Counted from the stretch's first letter, positions 34,952 to 46,054 are shown. The stretch: DNA of 64,000 nucleotides from Ancistrus triradiatus (GCA_025084515.1 JAJAGP010000238.1:317501-381500), one strand, 5' to 3'. Numbers and translations are program-made. Notes: generated by a model from the letters alone, not told the origin.

Positions 34952-35401
34952 CTAGCGTGGCGTGAGCAGTGCCCCCAAACACCCCCCCAAGATGAGATGA
35001 GACCTACGACCCTGCCTATCAGTAAGATATGACCGAAACCAAGCAATTGCCATGTTAGTGATCCCAATCCAGATATCCCACTTGTACAACAGCATGTCAT
35101 GACAAACCCTATCGAACGCTGCAGCAAGATCAAGAAGAACAAAGATGTTCACTAGACCAGAATCAGCTGCCAACAGTAAGTCATTCATTACTCTCACCAG
35201 AGCAGTTTCAGTACTATGGTTAGCTCTGAAACCAGACTGAAATTGCTCATAAAGTTTGCTGGCGGTCAGGTGTTCTTTGAGTTGGAGAGAGACTGCACGT
35301 TCAAGTATCTTGCTAAGAAAAGGGAGATTGGACATGAGACGGTAATTGTTCAAATCAGGGGCAAGTCCTGGCTTCTTCAGGACTGGAGTAATAGCAGGCA
35401 A
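34952..35401 (-). pseudogene. LINE reverse transcriptase fragment
   Basis: The frame has AITPVLKKPGL, then SNLPFLSKILERAVSLQL, FQSGFRANHSTETALVRV and VLLDLAAAFDRVCHDMLL. These are the RT fingers and motif A, with the first catalytic Asp in LLDLAAAFD. The YADD motif lies beyond the interruption. Early loss of frame after TDRQ marks degeneration. Confidence 0.92.
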
Positions 35402-36296
35402 TTTTAAATTGGGGGGACCAAAACCTGAGCTGAGAGAGGCTTTGAGAATCGTAGTGATGATTGACGTAGTCTAACCAGGGGGGTGGACAGTGGGTCTAAC
35501 ATGCAGGTAGTCATTTAGAAACCTCAATAAGCCTAGTCACAATGTTTTCATTGACAGGGGAAAAAGCAGATAGGTAATTAGTAACTGGAAGACACTCTCT
35601 GAGATCCAGGTTGCAGGTAGCAGGATCAATATTTTTTACTGTGACTTTACTGTGGGGCGCAGTACACATGTAGTTTGATCATTTCAATTATATCTTCTTA
35701 TAAATGCAGTGCGAGTAGCTGAAAATGTCTGTGTTGCATAATCAATAACTCTATAAGGCATTTGAGATGGCTGTGTTAAGCGTGCACACTCCAAACCACT
35801 CCAAAAAGTACAACCATGAAGTCCATTGTGCTGTGCAAGCGTGCCTTTCTCCACCATAGAAAGTAGCATTGTGACGACATAAGCATGCTGAGGCACAGAA
35901 CATTTAAGCACAGTGTGATTACAGGCCGGCGGGGGAGGGGGGACAATCGTGTTCATACACAGTACAAGGCAACCAGGCCTAGAGTGAGTACACCTTTTTC
36001 TGTTTACAAATGTGAAAGTTACAAGTCACATTTCTAGTTGCACTAACTCTGTACCACCTCTCTTTTTGCTGAAGATTCTTTATCGATCTTTGTACAGGCC
36101 TTAATAAGCAGTTCAATAAGCTCAGTTCAGAGTCATATGCTTGACACGTGTGGCCCAGAAAACGGGCAAGTTTTATTCTACCTTTAAACAGACCATTAGT
36201 GTGTACTCTGAAATTAAATCCATTATATAATAATGAAATTCAATACACTTCAATGACTGTATTTAAGTCATTACACACAAGAAACCTGGTAAAAGT

Positions 36297-37130
36297 AAGT
36301 ACAGTATAACCTTGTTATCTCGCCCCCTGTCATCTTGCCAACCTCATCTCTCGCCACCTTCAATGGCAGGACAGATTTCCTTCCATGCATTTTACCTCGA
36401 CAGCTCCCAACCTTGCCTCCCACCCTCGCCAAGCTTAAAATGTCCTGCCAGTAATGAAATTGTACTCCACTAAGCCGCCATGTTTCAGACCGTCAGTAGG
36501 TGACACTTTAATCTTACTTTAAACTTGCATCGCCGGATGATGTACAGCTCCTGTCTGTTAACAGAGATGTTATGTAAAGAGGAGACTGGTCACTGGTTGA
36601 AATATGAATGGGACTATAGTACATAAGCCCCGCCCAATCATTAGAACCAAACAGCATATTAGTAAATGTGTAGGAGAAGGGGGCGGCAAGTCTTGGCCCC
36701 TTTGAAGTGGCGGGATGGGCATGCGCAGTAGCCACAATAACCTTAAAAAATCATGTTTTTTCTATGTTATTTGAACCCAGCAACACAAGTAAGCTATATA
36801 CTTTTTGTCAGATTATACCAGCAATTTTAAATATGCATTTTAAATGTTAATTTATCATTCAGTTTCGGGTATATAGGTCTCCCCAACAAATAGGAGTCTG
36901 GTTTTGTATTAGTGGAAATAACTGCCCGGTGGTGCTACCAAGATGGCGGCGGAGTGAGCAGACTTGTCTTAAAATTACTTTGCTGTTATTCATTGCACAT
37001 TGGACTCCATGAACTTCAAGTCACAGAAACAATCGTCAATCACTTATTATTTCTAAAATTTGCATAAATGAATGGAAAGTGCGAACATGTTTATGTACAT
37101 TGTAAATGTGATTTGTTGCACAACATTATA
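36297..37130. mobile_element. repeat family copy 2 ('taaccttgttatctcgcc' type)
   Basis: Direct-orientation match to 24050-24625 and 25357-25425. This copy lacks the nested insertions of copy 1 but has extra sequence at 36880-37050. Starts with tataaccttgttatctcgcc, like pogo/Tigger termini. No coding remnant was recognised. Confidence 0.6.
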
Positions 37131-37719
37131 AAAGCCAAAAGACTCACCTTATGTCCAAAACTCAAACAACATGGTGTTGAAAAAGAATGACTTCATATAC
37201 TGAGCCATTTTGTAGACTGTTCTAACAGCCTGATTTAATCTGTAATACAATAAATCCAGCAAATGAACTGAACATGTCCAAGGGAAATTTTAAATCCAAG
37301 AAAAGTGTGGCACGCTACCCTGTTACAGATTTGTGGGTAAGTTAAATGAGGTTAAAGGCTTAGGAAAACCCATCCACTGCCTCAAAAATAAATAATAATG
37401 TTCCTTTCCAGGTAGTCACGCACTGGGATTTACAAATTGTGCCGATTAAATATATGCAAATTCAATGTATGATGAAACGTGATTACATATTGTAGTCTCT
37501 TATGCCCCCTTGTGTTTGCCGTAGCAATCGCAAATAAAATATAAGCAGCATGGAAAAGCGAGTTTCCTTTACCAGACACATGGTTCAGTGTCAGTAGTCT
37601 ACTGGACGTGTGTAGCATACACCAGATCTTCAGTTGATGGATAAGCTTAGAGCTTATCCATGGATAAGATCAGATGGATAGCTATTTTTGTCACAGCTAT
37701 ACTATACAGTTGGTACATA

Positions 37720-38193
37720 CAATGGAAGCTAAAAATCTGAGACCACTAGTGAACATTCTTGTTTGGGTCTTTGGACCATAGAAGATTAAATAGTTCTGCC
37801 TGTCATGGACGTTTCTCCAGAGTCATCTGACCTAAATTCTGTCAAGAATTCAGTAACATCACAAGATGCTCTTTGAAATATTGTTAAATCATGCCGGGAT
37901 AACAAGGATCATCATTTTGCACAAACCTTTGAAGTCTGTTACAGCTGCAGTACATGCCATCATTATGGCAAATGAGGGAACATACCAACATGCAATATAC
38001 TAATAAATCCTGAAATGTATCAAAGAGCTTAAAAATACTTTTCCCTGAAATTGCTATACTATTATATAATTTGTCATTAAAAAAACAATGCATTAAATTA
38101 GAGAAAAGTCGTCGACAATAAGCTATATATTGTCATTATACCATTGCTAAAACAACAAATATAATGGTGGTCTAAGACTTTTGCACATTATTG
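37720..38193 (+). mobile_element. Tc1-like remnant, deleted
   Basis: The left part is acaatggaagctaaaaatc and the right part is gtctaagacttttgcac. 'acaaacctttgaagtctg' and 'catcattatggcaaatgagg' belong to a fish Tc1 family as I recall. No open transposase frame. It ends 167 bp before the lime1 exon at 38360. Confidence 0.55.
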
Positions 38194-38359
38194 GTCAGAT
38201 AAATAGTCATATTAAATAGTATGATTCTAGGGCCATGGTGTACTATTCAAAATGGTAACTGGGGCTGTCACAGAATTCTGTGAAGTGCAAGTATAATATA
38301 TAGAACACACTTACTGTGGCATAACAGGTGTATTCATTACTTTTATTTTTTGTTGACAG

Positions 38360-38817
38360 GCACCCCTAGGAATCGACCAGCCAGCATGGATCTACTGCTG
38401 CTGCATAACCACAGCATGACCACTGATCTTCGGCCTTTAACCTCTGCCCGCCAAGTACCCCAGATCCCCACCGGCCCTGAGGATGAGGGTGATGAGCACA
38501 TATTCGTGGAAGAAGATGGTCTCTATGAGAACGTGGGGTTGCGTGGAGCTCCACCTCCAGCGCCGCATGCTAATTCGGCTCAAGGCCCAGCAACTACTGA
38601 AAGCAAACCAGGAGAAGAAGCAGAAGTGGGGAGCATGGGGCTGAACAAGGCAGGACAGGAGGATGTGACGGCAGAGTATGCCTCCGTGAGGAAGGTGAGG
38701 AAGCTAGAGAGAGGGAGAAGGGAGGAGGGCACAGAGGAGGAAAATGCATCGGAGTCATTCACCAGCACCATTCACAGAAAGACAGTGGAGCCCTTCCACA
38801 TGCCCAACTTCCCCAAG
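38360..38817 (+). CDS. lime1: lime1 fourth coding exon: cytoplasmic tail with two tyrosine motifs
   Basis: This 458-bp exon lies between acceptor ttttgttgacag and donor gtaaac. It completes a split Gly codon and adds 152 codons (residues 87-238), opening TPRNRPASMDLLLLH; human LIME1 also has RPASMDLL here. Tyr141 lies in DGLYENVGL, a YxN site fitting Grb2-type SH2 domains and aligned with human TYSNVGL. Tyr192 lies in AEYASVRK, aligned with human AEYARVQK. An acidic stretch (EDEGDEHIFVEEDG) and a proline run (APPPAPHA) lie between. No enzyme domain is present. In the family these tyrosines are phosphorylated by Lck/Fyn and recruit Lck, Csk and other SH2 proteins after antigen-receptor or coreceptor engagement. 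Reading on past the donor meets a stop 8 codons later, so splicing is needed. Confidence 0.93.
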
Positions 38818-39010
38818 GTAAACAATACAGACCAGGGTTAACTGAAATATGTTGTCACAAAACAGAATTGGCTTTGTTATGAATCTACAAATGTGCAATG
38901 CTATAATTTGCTTCTTAGATTTCCTGCAATTTGCTGTCCAGCCTCAGTATAGAGATGAGCAGCTGTGAATTTGGTGATCTCACAGTTCATGATTTACTCA
39001 TATTTTACCA

Positions 39011-39240
39011 TTAGGGTTGGGCGGTATACTGATTTTTTTCATACCTTCGTACTGTCTTCAGATAATAGTGGCTTATACTGTTTTACCTGGGGGTTGCAGA
39101 ATGTCAGACATCTCTCACTGACCACTTTACACACACAAAAACTCCAAAAAAAACCTGCAAGCCTTAACAATTGGTCTTCCTCACGGGGACTCAAGCCCTG
39201 AATGTTTTGAATGTAGCACTAGATATAATTTTAAACATTT
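39011..39240. repeat. partial nonautonomous element ('gggttgggcggtatac' type)
   Basis: gggttgggcggtatactg is a terminus seen in many fish hAT-like MITEs. A possible partner, 'ggccgtatacagcc', lies near 39780, but the pairing is weak. Confidence 0.4.
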
Positions 39241-39883
39241 TATCTCATATTTAACATTAAAGTCTTCATATTAATTTTAATGTAACAGCCAAAATCATGG
39301 CGTAGTTCTCTTTCAGGGTTATGTGTGCTTGTGTCCGTGTTCGTGTGATAGCGGAAGAAGTTCATAAGTAATGACGCTAATTCTTTTTGAGTCGACTCTG
39401 TCGGCTCCCAAATGGACCTTCATTTTTAACTTACCTTTTATAATTCACTTCATTATCAATTACATTCGACTTAATTATTCCTTAATTAACCCTGTAAAAT
39501 ATCCTCGTTTCAAGTACATCATGCAATAACTGCACGGAGATGGATAACAAACTTCGCCACACCGATTGTAAACGTGAAACATGGGACGAGCGCAAGCTGA
39601 TCCTGTAACCAAACTATTTGGCTCCATCTAGTGACCATTATGTGTCAATAATAACATCTTTGTCTGAAGACTGCTGTTTTTTGACTGCATCAGCAGGGCT
39701 TTAAGTAGGTAAATCCAGCACCGGAAGCAGAAATTTGCTGCGTCACATTTTTAGAATACAGTCACCATTTTTGAATACGGCCGTATACAGCCTTATCATT
39801 AACCAACATTTCATAGGAGCTGGCTTGTATGCATTTGAAATTGCAAAGCATGGGGTAAAGAAACAAAGTTATGCATTACACAT

Positions 39884-40899
39884 TAGGGGTGCAAAGATTA
39901 ATGGATTTAGTCAACTAAAATCGACTACCAACTTAATTGGCAACTAATTAGTCTGTGAGGATATCAGGCATGTTTCTCGATCTAACTAGGAATGTTTCTA
40001 CATTACCTCTTAGTGGATATTGCAGCCTCAAGAACAAAATCCTAAAAACAAATGTGGGAGCATTTCACCCTGAAAAATGGCGTCAGTTGTACTATTTGTA
40101 AGTCCAACGTTAGTTAGCATGGGAGTACATACTCCATGCTTGAGCATCTTAAGAACAAACATGTCAGCATTAGTCTGCTAATATCTACTTCAAAATATGA
40201 GCTGTAACAGTTTCTCTTTTGAAATGCGTGTTCTCTTAAATCGTCAGAACAGAGATACAAGCAACTACTATTCATGACGAGCCTGTTCACATTCTAAATA
40301 ATGTTTATGCTTTTAAACACTGTATTATGAGTTAAAATCGTTATTTTAACATCAAGGCAACAAGTGCATTCAAACAGTTTTCTGTTTACCTTGAGTTCTC
40401 CGTGAACGGTTGCGAACACTCACAATTGGAGGTAGTTCTCCATGAACATACTGAGCTGGATGAAGGGTTTCCCAAAATCATTCAAATTTATCTGTTCAAA
40501 GAGAACAAGCTTGCCACTGTTTCCCGAAATTGAACGCACCTTGCATGGCTGGAGATTGACTGATTTACTGATTTGGTTCGGTTAAATTTTATTGCTGCTG
40601 CTTTGCACATCATTGGTTTTAAATTTTGACAGGATAAAGATATTGGAGTTGTATTTATCATTTTGTATTAGCGAGAAAGTTTAATAATACAGTAAATTTT
40701 TGAATAAGGTATTCATTTTTATTGTCCTCACTGTAGTTAGCAAATGCATAAAAATAACTTTAAGCAAAATGTATTGTAGGTTGTTAGCTACATAACAGTT
40801 ATTTGATAATTGAGCAATTTATCATCTGAATAACTGATTATTCGTTTCAATAACTGACAGATTATTCGACTATCAGAACAGTCGTTTGTTGTAGACCTA
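39884..40899 (+). mobile_element. hAT transposon, deletion derivative with 8-bp target duplication
   Basis: The element runs from taggggtgcaaagatta to the inverse of taggtctacaacaaacg. It is flanked by identical octamers TTACACAT at 39876-39883 and 40900-40907, the hallmark of hAT insertion. 1016 bp. A BED zinc-finger remnant lies at 40052-40180; the catalytic core and C-terminus are deleted. Lies in lime1 intron 4. Confidence 0.92.
40052..40180 (+). pseudogene. BED zinc-finger remnant of a hAT transposase
   Basis: Reads WEHFTLKNGVSCTICKSNVS, one in-frame TAG, then HGSTYSMLEHLKNKHVS. The CxxC...HxxxxH spacing (C-T-I-C, then LEHLKNKH) is a BED finger. The stop and missing remainder make it nonfunctional. 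Confidence 0.85.
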
Positions 40900-40907
40900 T
40901 TACACAT

Positions 40908-42176
40908 GAATACACAATAGAATCTCCTCTGTTCACGTTACCTGAGCACTACATGGGCTTTTTATTGCACTTCCATTTTGGCCACTAGAGTGCAGTAAAA
41001 GTGTAGACATTGTCCGTCTGTCTCACACGCACCCGGGTGAAAGATCTTCATACCTGTTGAAAGCAAACTTTGTGCCCCTGTACTTAATGCCTGACAGCTA
41101 CTAACGGGGGAAGGTGAGGGAAGGCCCCTGCTTCCTCTGACATACCCTAAAGCCAGCCACCTCTACCTGGAGAGATAAACTACCCTTCTTACTACATTTG
41201 AGCTCAGAGATGCCTGAGATGAGCACCTTTTATCGGTAGGGGAGACAGAACTGCTACCCCTTCCACTCAAAGCAAACAGGAGTAATTATTCTCACTGACA
41301 TTAGACTAGGGTTGGCCATGCTATTTACATGTGATTGCTCAGTGAGGTGCTCTGATGTCTAGTTAGCTGTATACTCTAGTTAACTAGGCTGTTTGCTAAA
41401 ATCTACATGCTAATCTGCAAGCTTGAAAGAAACACAAGAAAGAAACACATCTCAGCATAATCTTACCAAGCTTAGCAATAGTCGTGTGTTTTCTTGCAAA
41501 GTTTTGTAACTTTTAAATAATTAAGTGGGCTTGAACTATTTTACTGTTAAAGTAAATGAAGTTTTCTAATATTTTCAGTACACGTTAGCCTTATGTTAGG
41601 GGTCAGACTGCACCTCTTTTGACCCCAGAGAGAGACAAATATGTAGAAGCCAGCAGAGCACCACTACCATCCAACATCAGAGCAAATATGCACAGCATTA
41701 GCCAACACAACATGATCTCAGACTCTTCACTCTTGCGGGAACCCCTCTGGGCTAATCGGCCCCAGTTAGCATCACTTGCCTGACAAGGCATAGAAGACAA
41801 TACTAACATTGAAATTGAACATTGCAGTGTCTTTGTAGAGGTGCGAGCAGTACTGTAGGCCAGAGCATTGTTTTTCTGTGTGTTTGTTCAGAAAAAAGGA
41901 AAGGAAAATTCAAAAGTCAATACAGAGAACACAGATCACTGGATAAGCGAAGGCTGAAATTCAAAGAGGTCACTGAAAAGAACAGAAAAGGCTGCAAACA
42001 GAAGAGAATTCTCTTAAGAATTCTCTGAAGTGCCTCTTGTTAAGCTAGTTGTTTTAGTTGAGCACACCATCTTGGAGTCCCTTTTGTTTGGCTTTCTTTG
42101 TGCCCAGCCCAGCTCCAGCCCAGGGCTGGGCAATAGTGTCCAAGTGGGCTAAACATAGTCATACCCTCTCCCTTTC
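40908..42176. other. lime1 intron, nothing assigned
   Basis: No exon or element ends were recognised. Short frames near 41603-41809 (-) and 41822-42028 (+) lack motifs and splice support. Confidence 0.45.
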
Positions 42177-42180
42177 ATCA

Positions 42181-42221
<41 letters not shown>
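42177..42221. repeat. (ATT)n microsatellite
   Basis: About 14 tandem ATT units. Confidence 0.97.
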
Positions 42222-42223
<2 letters not shown>

Positions 42224-42319
42224 TCACAGAAATCTCTGCTCCCTACTCACCCCAGAGCACTTCCAGGAGGCAGTGATTGTTGAGCTCTGTGACTGGATCC
42301 AAATCCTCCACCCCATTTC

Positions 42320-42816
42320 TGTCATGAGTGGGGTGTGGGCGAGAGGTATGGAGACGAGCACAGGTTCTTAATAATAAACAAAAGGTGTTTATTTTAACAA
42401 AAGAGCCACAACGCAAATATAAACATAAACCGAAACAAGGCTGAGCACGGCGAAAACTAAACAAAGAAAGCACACGCCGGCTATGCTAAGCTAATTCCTG
42501 CGAGGCAAAACAAATGATAATAACCTAATAAAGACTTCTGGGGACGAGACCGTAAACAAAACTCGGACCGCGGTTATATAAAGGCAGGCTTACCGCAAAC
42601 ACGAATGTTCTGGCGCTCTGGGTTCTTGGAACGCCATGAGAGGACAGTACCACGCAAAGCGCATGTCCCAAACAGCTGCAATCCATTTGCTCTAGGGCCC
42701 TAGCTTCTTCTTCGTGTCCTCTGTCGCCCAGCGGAGAACCGCAAGTGATGCCATTCAAATCGCCCCTAGTGGCGAGGAGGGCCGTGGCAAACGGAGGTTT
42801 GCAACGATCCGTGACA
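42320..42816 (-). mobile_element. Ty3/gypsy-type 3' LTR
   Basis: On - the 497-bp unit starts TGTCACGGATCG and ends ACTCATGACA (TG..CA ends). It has a TATA-like 'gcctttatataaccgcgg', and near its 3' end 'aaaataaacaccttttgtt' with an AATAAA signal. Immediately upstream on - is a G-rich polypurine tract (42817-42830), which marks this as the 3' LTR of an element reading leftward. The 5' LTR and gag-pol were not found within the window. Confidence 0.78.
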
Positions 42817-42830
42817 TACCCCCCCACCAA
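42817..42830 (-). other. polypurine tract next to LTR
   Basis: On - it reads ttggtgggggggta directly before TGTCAC. This is the position and composition of a plus-strand primer site of LTR retrotransposons. Confidence 0.65.
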
Positions 42831-43649
42831 GGAGTCCGAGACAGAGCTAGGACTCCATATAACGCCCCACCCCACCCCACCCCACCCCCACCGGGGCACA
42901 ACACTGAGTCTGGGGGTTTTCTTTCGGGGCGACATCCAGGTACTGACACAAGGGCCAACATCTTTGGCACGAGCATAGGAGCCAACATCCATGTCTAACA
43001 CTGGCGCTGACGTTGTCGAAATGGGCACCAGAACAGGTGCCTTTGGAGCAGGAGTGGACAGTCTCTGGAAGGGGTGAGGCGCTCTGGATGGCCTCTGGAC
43101 AGACCTCTCGGGTACAGATGGCCTCTGGGAAGGCCTCTCGGGAACGGACGGCCTCTGGAACGCCATGCACGCCATGTCTCTTAGCTCCGTATATGTGTAT
43201 GCGCCATACACATATACGGAGCTAAGAGACATGGCGTGCTTAGATACAGGGCTAAAGGACACGGCATGCTCAGGTACGGAGCTAGACGGTGCTAATGGCT
43301 CAGGTACGTAGCTAAGTAGCGCGGTGGGTTCAGGCACGGGACCAAGCGGCGCATCAGACCTCTGAACAGAGCTGACGTGCTCAGGTACTGAGCTACGGGG
43401 TGCTAACGGCTCATCTACGGAGCTAAAAGGTGCAGCGTGCTTAGACACGGAGCTATTCGGCGCTAATTGGTACTTGACCAAACCACTCCAACAGCTGGTG
43501 AGCTGGGGATCCAACAATTTAGGGGCAAATGAAGGTACGACTGAAATTCGTCCAGAGCTGCTCAAAATACTGGTCACTGGTCCCCAATACCAACTGCCCA
43601 TAGCAGTGGAAAAATTACACTTAAAGTTAAAACTTATTAGGCAACTCAC
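42831..43649 (-). CDS. Pro/Ser-rich repetitive ORF, probably internal part of the gypsy-type element
   Basis: One frame runs open from 43649 leftward and even through much of the LTR (to 42525, 374 codons). The N-terminal half is built of degenerate units such as SSVPEHAVSFSPV, VPEPLAPSSSVPE and PSVPERPSQRPSVPERSVQR. Composition is Pro, Ser, Val and Glu with no membrane helix, enzyme motif or zinc finger. The segment after about residue 235 translates G-rich PPT and LTR sequence and is not likely to be real protein. No gag, protease, RT or integrase motifs occur. I do not recognise the protein. It may be an extra ORF of the retrotransposon, a degraded gag-like region, or chance translation of a minisatellite. 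A 35-bp hairpin interrupts the repeat array. Confidence 0.4.
43167..43239. repeat. perfect inverted repeat, 35-bp arms, 3-nt loop
   Basis: The left arm 43167-43201 (gcacgccatgtctcttagct, continuing ccgtatatgtgtatg) is exactly reversed at 43205-43239, with cgc between. No mismatch was seen in 35 bp. Confidence 0.97.
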
Positions 43650-44907
43650 ACAGAAGTCACATAGTAGCAGCTCTGATACTGATGCATCTTTTAGTTTGGC
43701 AAATTATAAAATCAAACAACATTATTTTTTGTAGGCTCCAAAAAAAGTAATTGTGTTAATTGCAAGTTTCTTTTGCTTTAATTGCGCCATTTTATCATTA
43801 AATAGCCATATGAGCAGACAGTATTAGCTTCAAGAGGCATGCTTGTATTACATTTAAATACTTTGATCGTTAGTATTTTTCCCATTTTTTACAAAAAGAA
43901 TCATTATTTTCATCATGTATTTTCTTGTTTGCCGCATCACAGCACTTCATTGTGAATTTTGGGACGTACTTCTGCAAAGATATTACGTCCAGAACAACAA
44001 CAGACAACAACAAACAACAGCGATTTTTTTAAATACAAGATTTATTTATATTAATATTTTAATGAATATTTGTTCACTTTTCTAAGAAACAACACATGCA
44101 ATCTGTTATTTTGTGTGCCATGTGAATGAGCATATCTGTGTGTTTATGTGACCGAATCTGCTATTGCACAATAATGAGCAATGTATATAAGTAAGTGTTC
44201 ACAATTATTTAACACCTCACCAATTCTGTTCCTTACAGGTTTATAGTGCTCTGTGTAGTATGCAGAGCATAGGGAATAGTAAACAGGGTACCATTTTGAA
44301 TACAGCCCATAATTACAGGTCCTTTACAAGGTCAAGCAGCAGAAGTATGATTAACGGCTTTAGGAAAATTATCTGTGCTAAAATATTATCACGTTATCGT
44401 GTTATTAATTCTAACTTTGACAAGTCACAGCACCTGATATTGCAGCAGTGTTTTCATGCTTGCTGTTATCTTCACCTCGCCCCTCCAAAACATGTTTTGA
44501 CAATTTTTATATTTCTGTTTTACCCTTAGTGGGGAAATCTGTTTGATTTTGTGTTTTGATGTGATAGAAGCTGATATTGAATGAGGCTGCTGCCAGAGAA
44601 TAATTAAGTCTTAAGTTTGAGCGGTGTCCTTTAACTGTCATTTATCATCTAGAAAGAGAGCAGCTGACTCAAGTGAGCCAGTTTAAATAGCACATGCAAG
44701 TCCAAATTGTCACATTGGCATATGAGCTGTAACCTGCTACATAAATCCCGCTATGTTAACTTAATTAGATTATAAATGATCAGTTATTTGTATAGTGAAC
44801 TGGTACTCATGTGCATATTTTAGACAATGTGTACAAACTAAATTTGCTCGGTTAGATGTTCACGTTCTACTTCATATCTCTGTGGCCGAATCTTAATGGC
44901 ATTCTCT
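43650..44907. other. lime1 intron, nothing assigned
   Basis: AT-rich DNA; an 'aacaacaacagacaacaac' patch at 43995-44020. No exon seen. Confidence 0.45.
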
Positions 44908-45305
44908 TGCACAACCCCAAATCAGAAAAAAAATTGGGACTTTTTTTGCAGACAGTATGAATCCAAGATATTTCATGTTTTGTCTAGTCAGTTTAATTTC
45001 GTTTGTTAATATGTCCATTCCTGCATTTCAGGCCTGCAACAAAAAAGTTGATTCGGTAAAGTTTTTACCACTTTGTAATGTTGCCATTCCTTCTCACAAA
45101 ATGTTCTGGCACCGCGGATCCCAAGCAATTGAGGATTATATTATTCAAGCGTTACTGTGTGAAATTGTGTGCAAACACAACTTAAGGTGTGCAGCAGTAC
45201 GGGGTTGTCGTTGTCACATTTTTCATTGGGGAGAGGTCAGGACTGCAGACAGGCCAGTCCAGTACCTGTATACTCTTACCCTCTTTATCTTGCGGTTTTA
45301 CATTG
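44908..45305 (-). mobile_element. fragment of the long-ended Tc1/mariner family
   Basis: Starts acaaccccaaatcag, with the ~200-bp inverted end shared with 551-760 ('cctgcatttcaggcctgcaac'). It continues on - into the transposase C-terminal region ('aggtcaggactgcagacagg'). The other end is missing. Confidence 0.65.
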
Positions 45306-45310
45306 CCCTT

Positions 45311-45455
45311 ACATAAATTGCCCTTTGCATGAGAATGTGTGTGTGTGTGTGTGCGTGTGTGCGTGTGTGCGTGTGTGCGTGTGTGTGCGTGTGCCCTATG
45401 AGGGATTGGTTCCCAGTCTAAGTGGATTTAGTCAAGAAAATGAATGAATGAATAT
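45311..45455 (+). repeat. GT-rich microsatellite with repeat tail
   Basis: 45339-45392 is a GTGTGC/GT array. 'ccctatgagggattggttccc' and a terminal aatgaatgaat run match the tail of the tRNA-derived repeat at 50600-50868. Confidence 0.7.
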
Positions 45456-46054
45456 AAAAGGCACATAAATTTCAGCCAAACATTGCAGTACAACTTGAAG
45501 AGTTTGTTGCTTGTCAGTGGATGCCACAAAAAGCTAGTTTGTCGGGCACCCCTAGTTTGATCACCAAACAGTTTTAGTCCCAGGCCACACCCTGAGAAGC
45601 AGTGAGACTCAGGCACCCACCCCTGATGGCAATGAGGTAATCCAGCAAATCCACACATGCCACAACTGGAAACTGTGCAGCATGCAACATCTAGTTTGTC
45701 TTACGAGTTAAAGGCAACCAAAGTCCAGTGGGGTTTCCTGGCACAGAAGGTCCAGATGCATGGTTTTCTGGCACCCAAAGTTCAGAATGGTCCCTGGTGC
45801 CAGTAAGTACAGGTTTGTTGCACACCATACAGTTTCAAGTTACAGTATGTGGAATATTCTGGGTGAATTGTTACTTCCTATGGAGGATACTTGAGTCTCA
45901 GTGCTAATAGGGGTGAGGACCATGTGTCCGGTTGTCACATGACCAGACCAGAGGTGGCCCAAGGTTACATTGGTCAAATTTCTGTTTCACCACACTTTTG
46001 GCTACTGTAATGTAACTTTTACATTTCTTTGAGAAGGAACAATGGTCTGTGGGT

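Larger units (their letters stand above)
32040..35650 (-). mobile_element. L2/CR1-type LINE, interrupted twice
   Basis: From right to left on -: a region before RT near 35410-35640, RT fingers/palm at 34952-35401, a fragment with FSIYVLPLGDII at 34270-34310 (the block just before the YADD motif), then, after the Tc1 at 32812-34228, the later palm/thumb part (WMTENFLKLNNNKSE, 32700-32760), and the C-terminal LHGSAPNYLSALL block (32400-32500). The insertions at 34345-34950 and 32812-34228 and several frameshifts inactivate it. No poly(A)-like 3' end was defined; an AAT-rich tract lies at 31985-32035. Confidence 0.85.
31941..35997. mobile_element. large composite bounded by inverted gtgtactcacactaggc ends
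   Basis: 31943-31961 gggtgtactcacactaggc pairs with 35977-35995 gcctagagtgagtacacct. About 4.06 kb lies between, including an L2-type LINE, a Tc1 and another repeat. 35650-35976 is the element's own interior ('ggcacagaacatttaagc', a GC-rich 'ggccggcgggggagg' run), a block I recall from other fish. No clear target duplication. Confidence 0.55.

Noticed and set aside
38350..38359. Extending the lime1 exon upstream of 38360
   Set aside because: These bases are the acceptor of the intron; phase with the exon at 30486-30573 fits only a start at 38360.
42525..43649. 374-codon ORF as a host gene
   Set aside because: It reads through a retrotransposon LTR and polypurine tract, is built of degenerate repeats, and has no domain or splice context. 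Only the part outside the LTR is reported, at low confidence.
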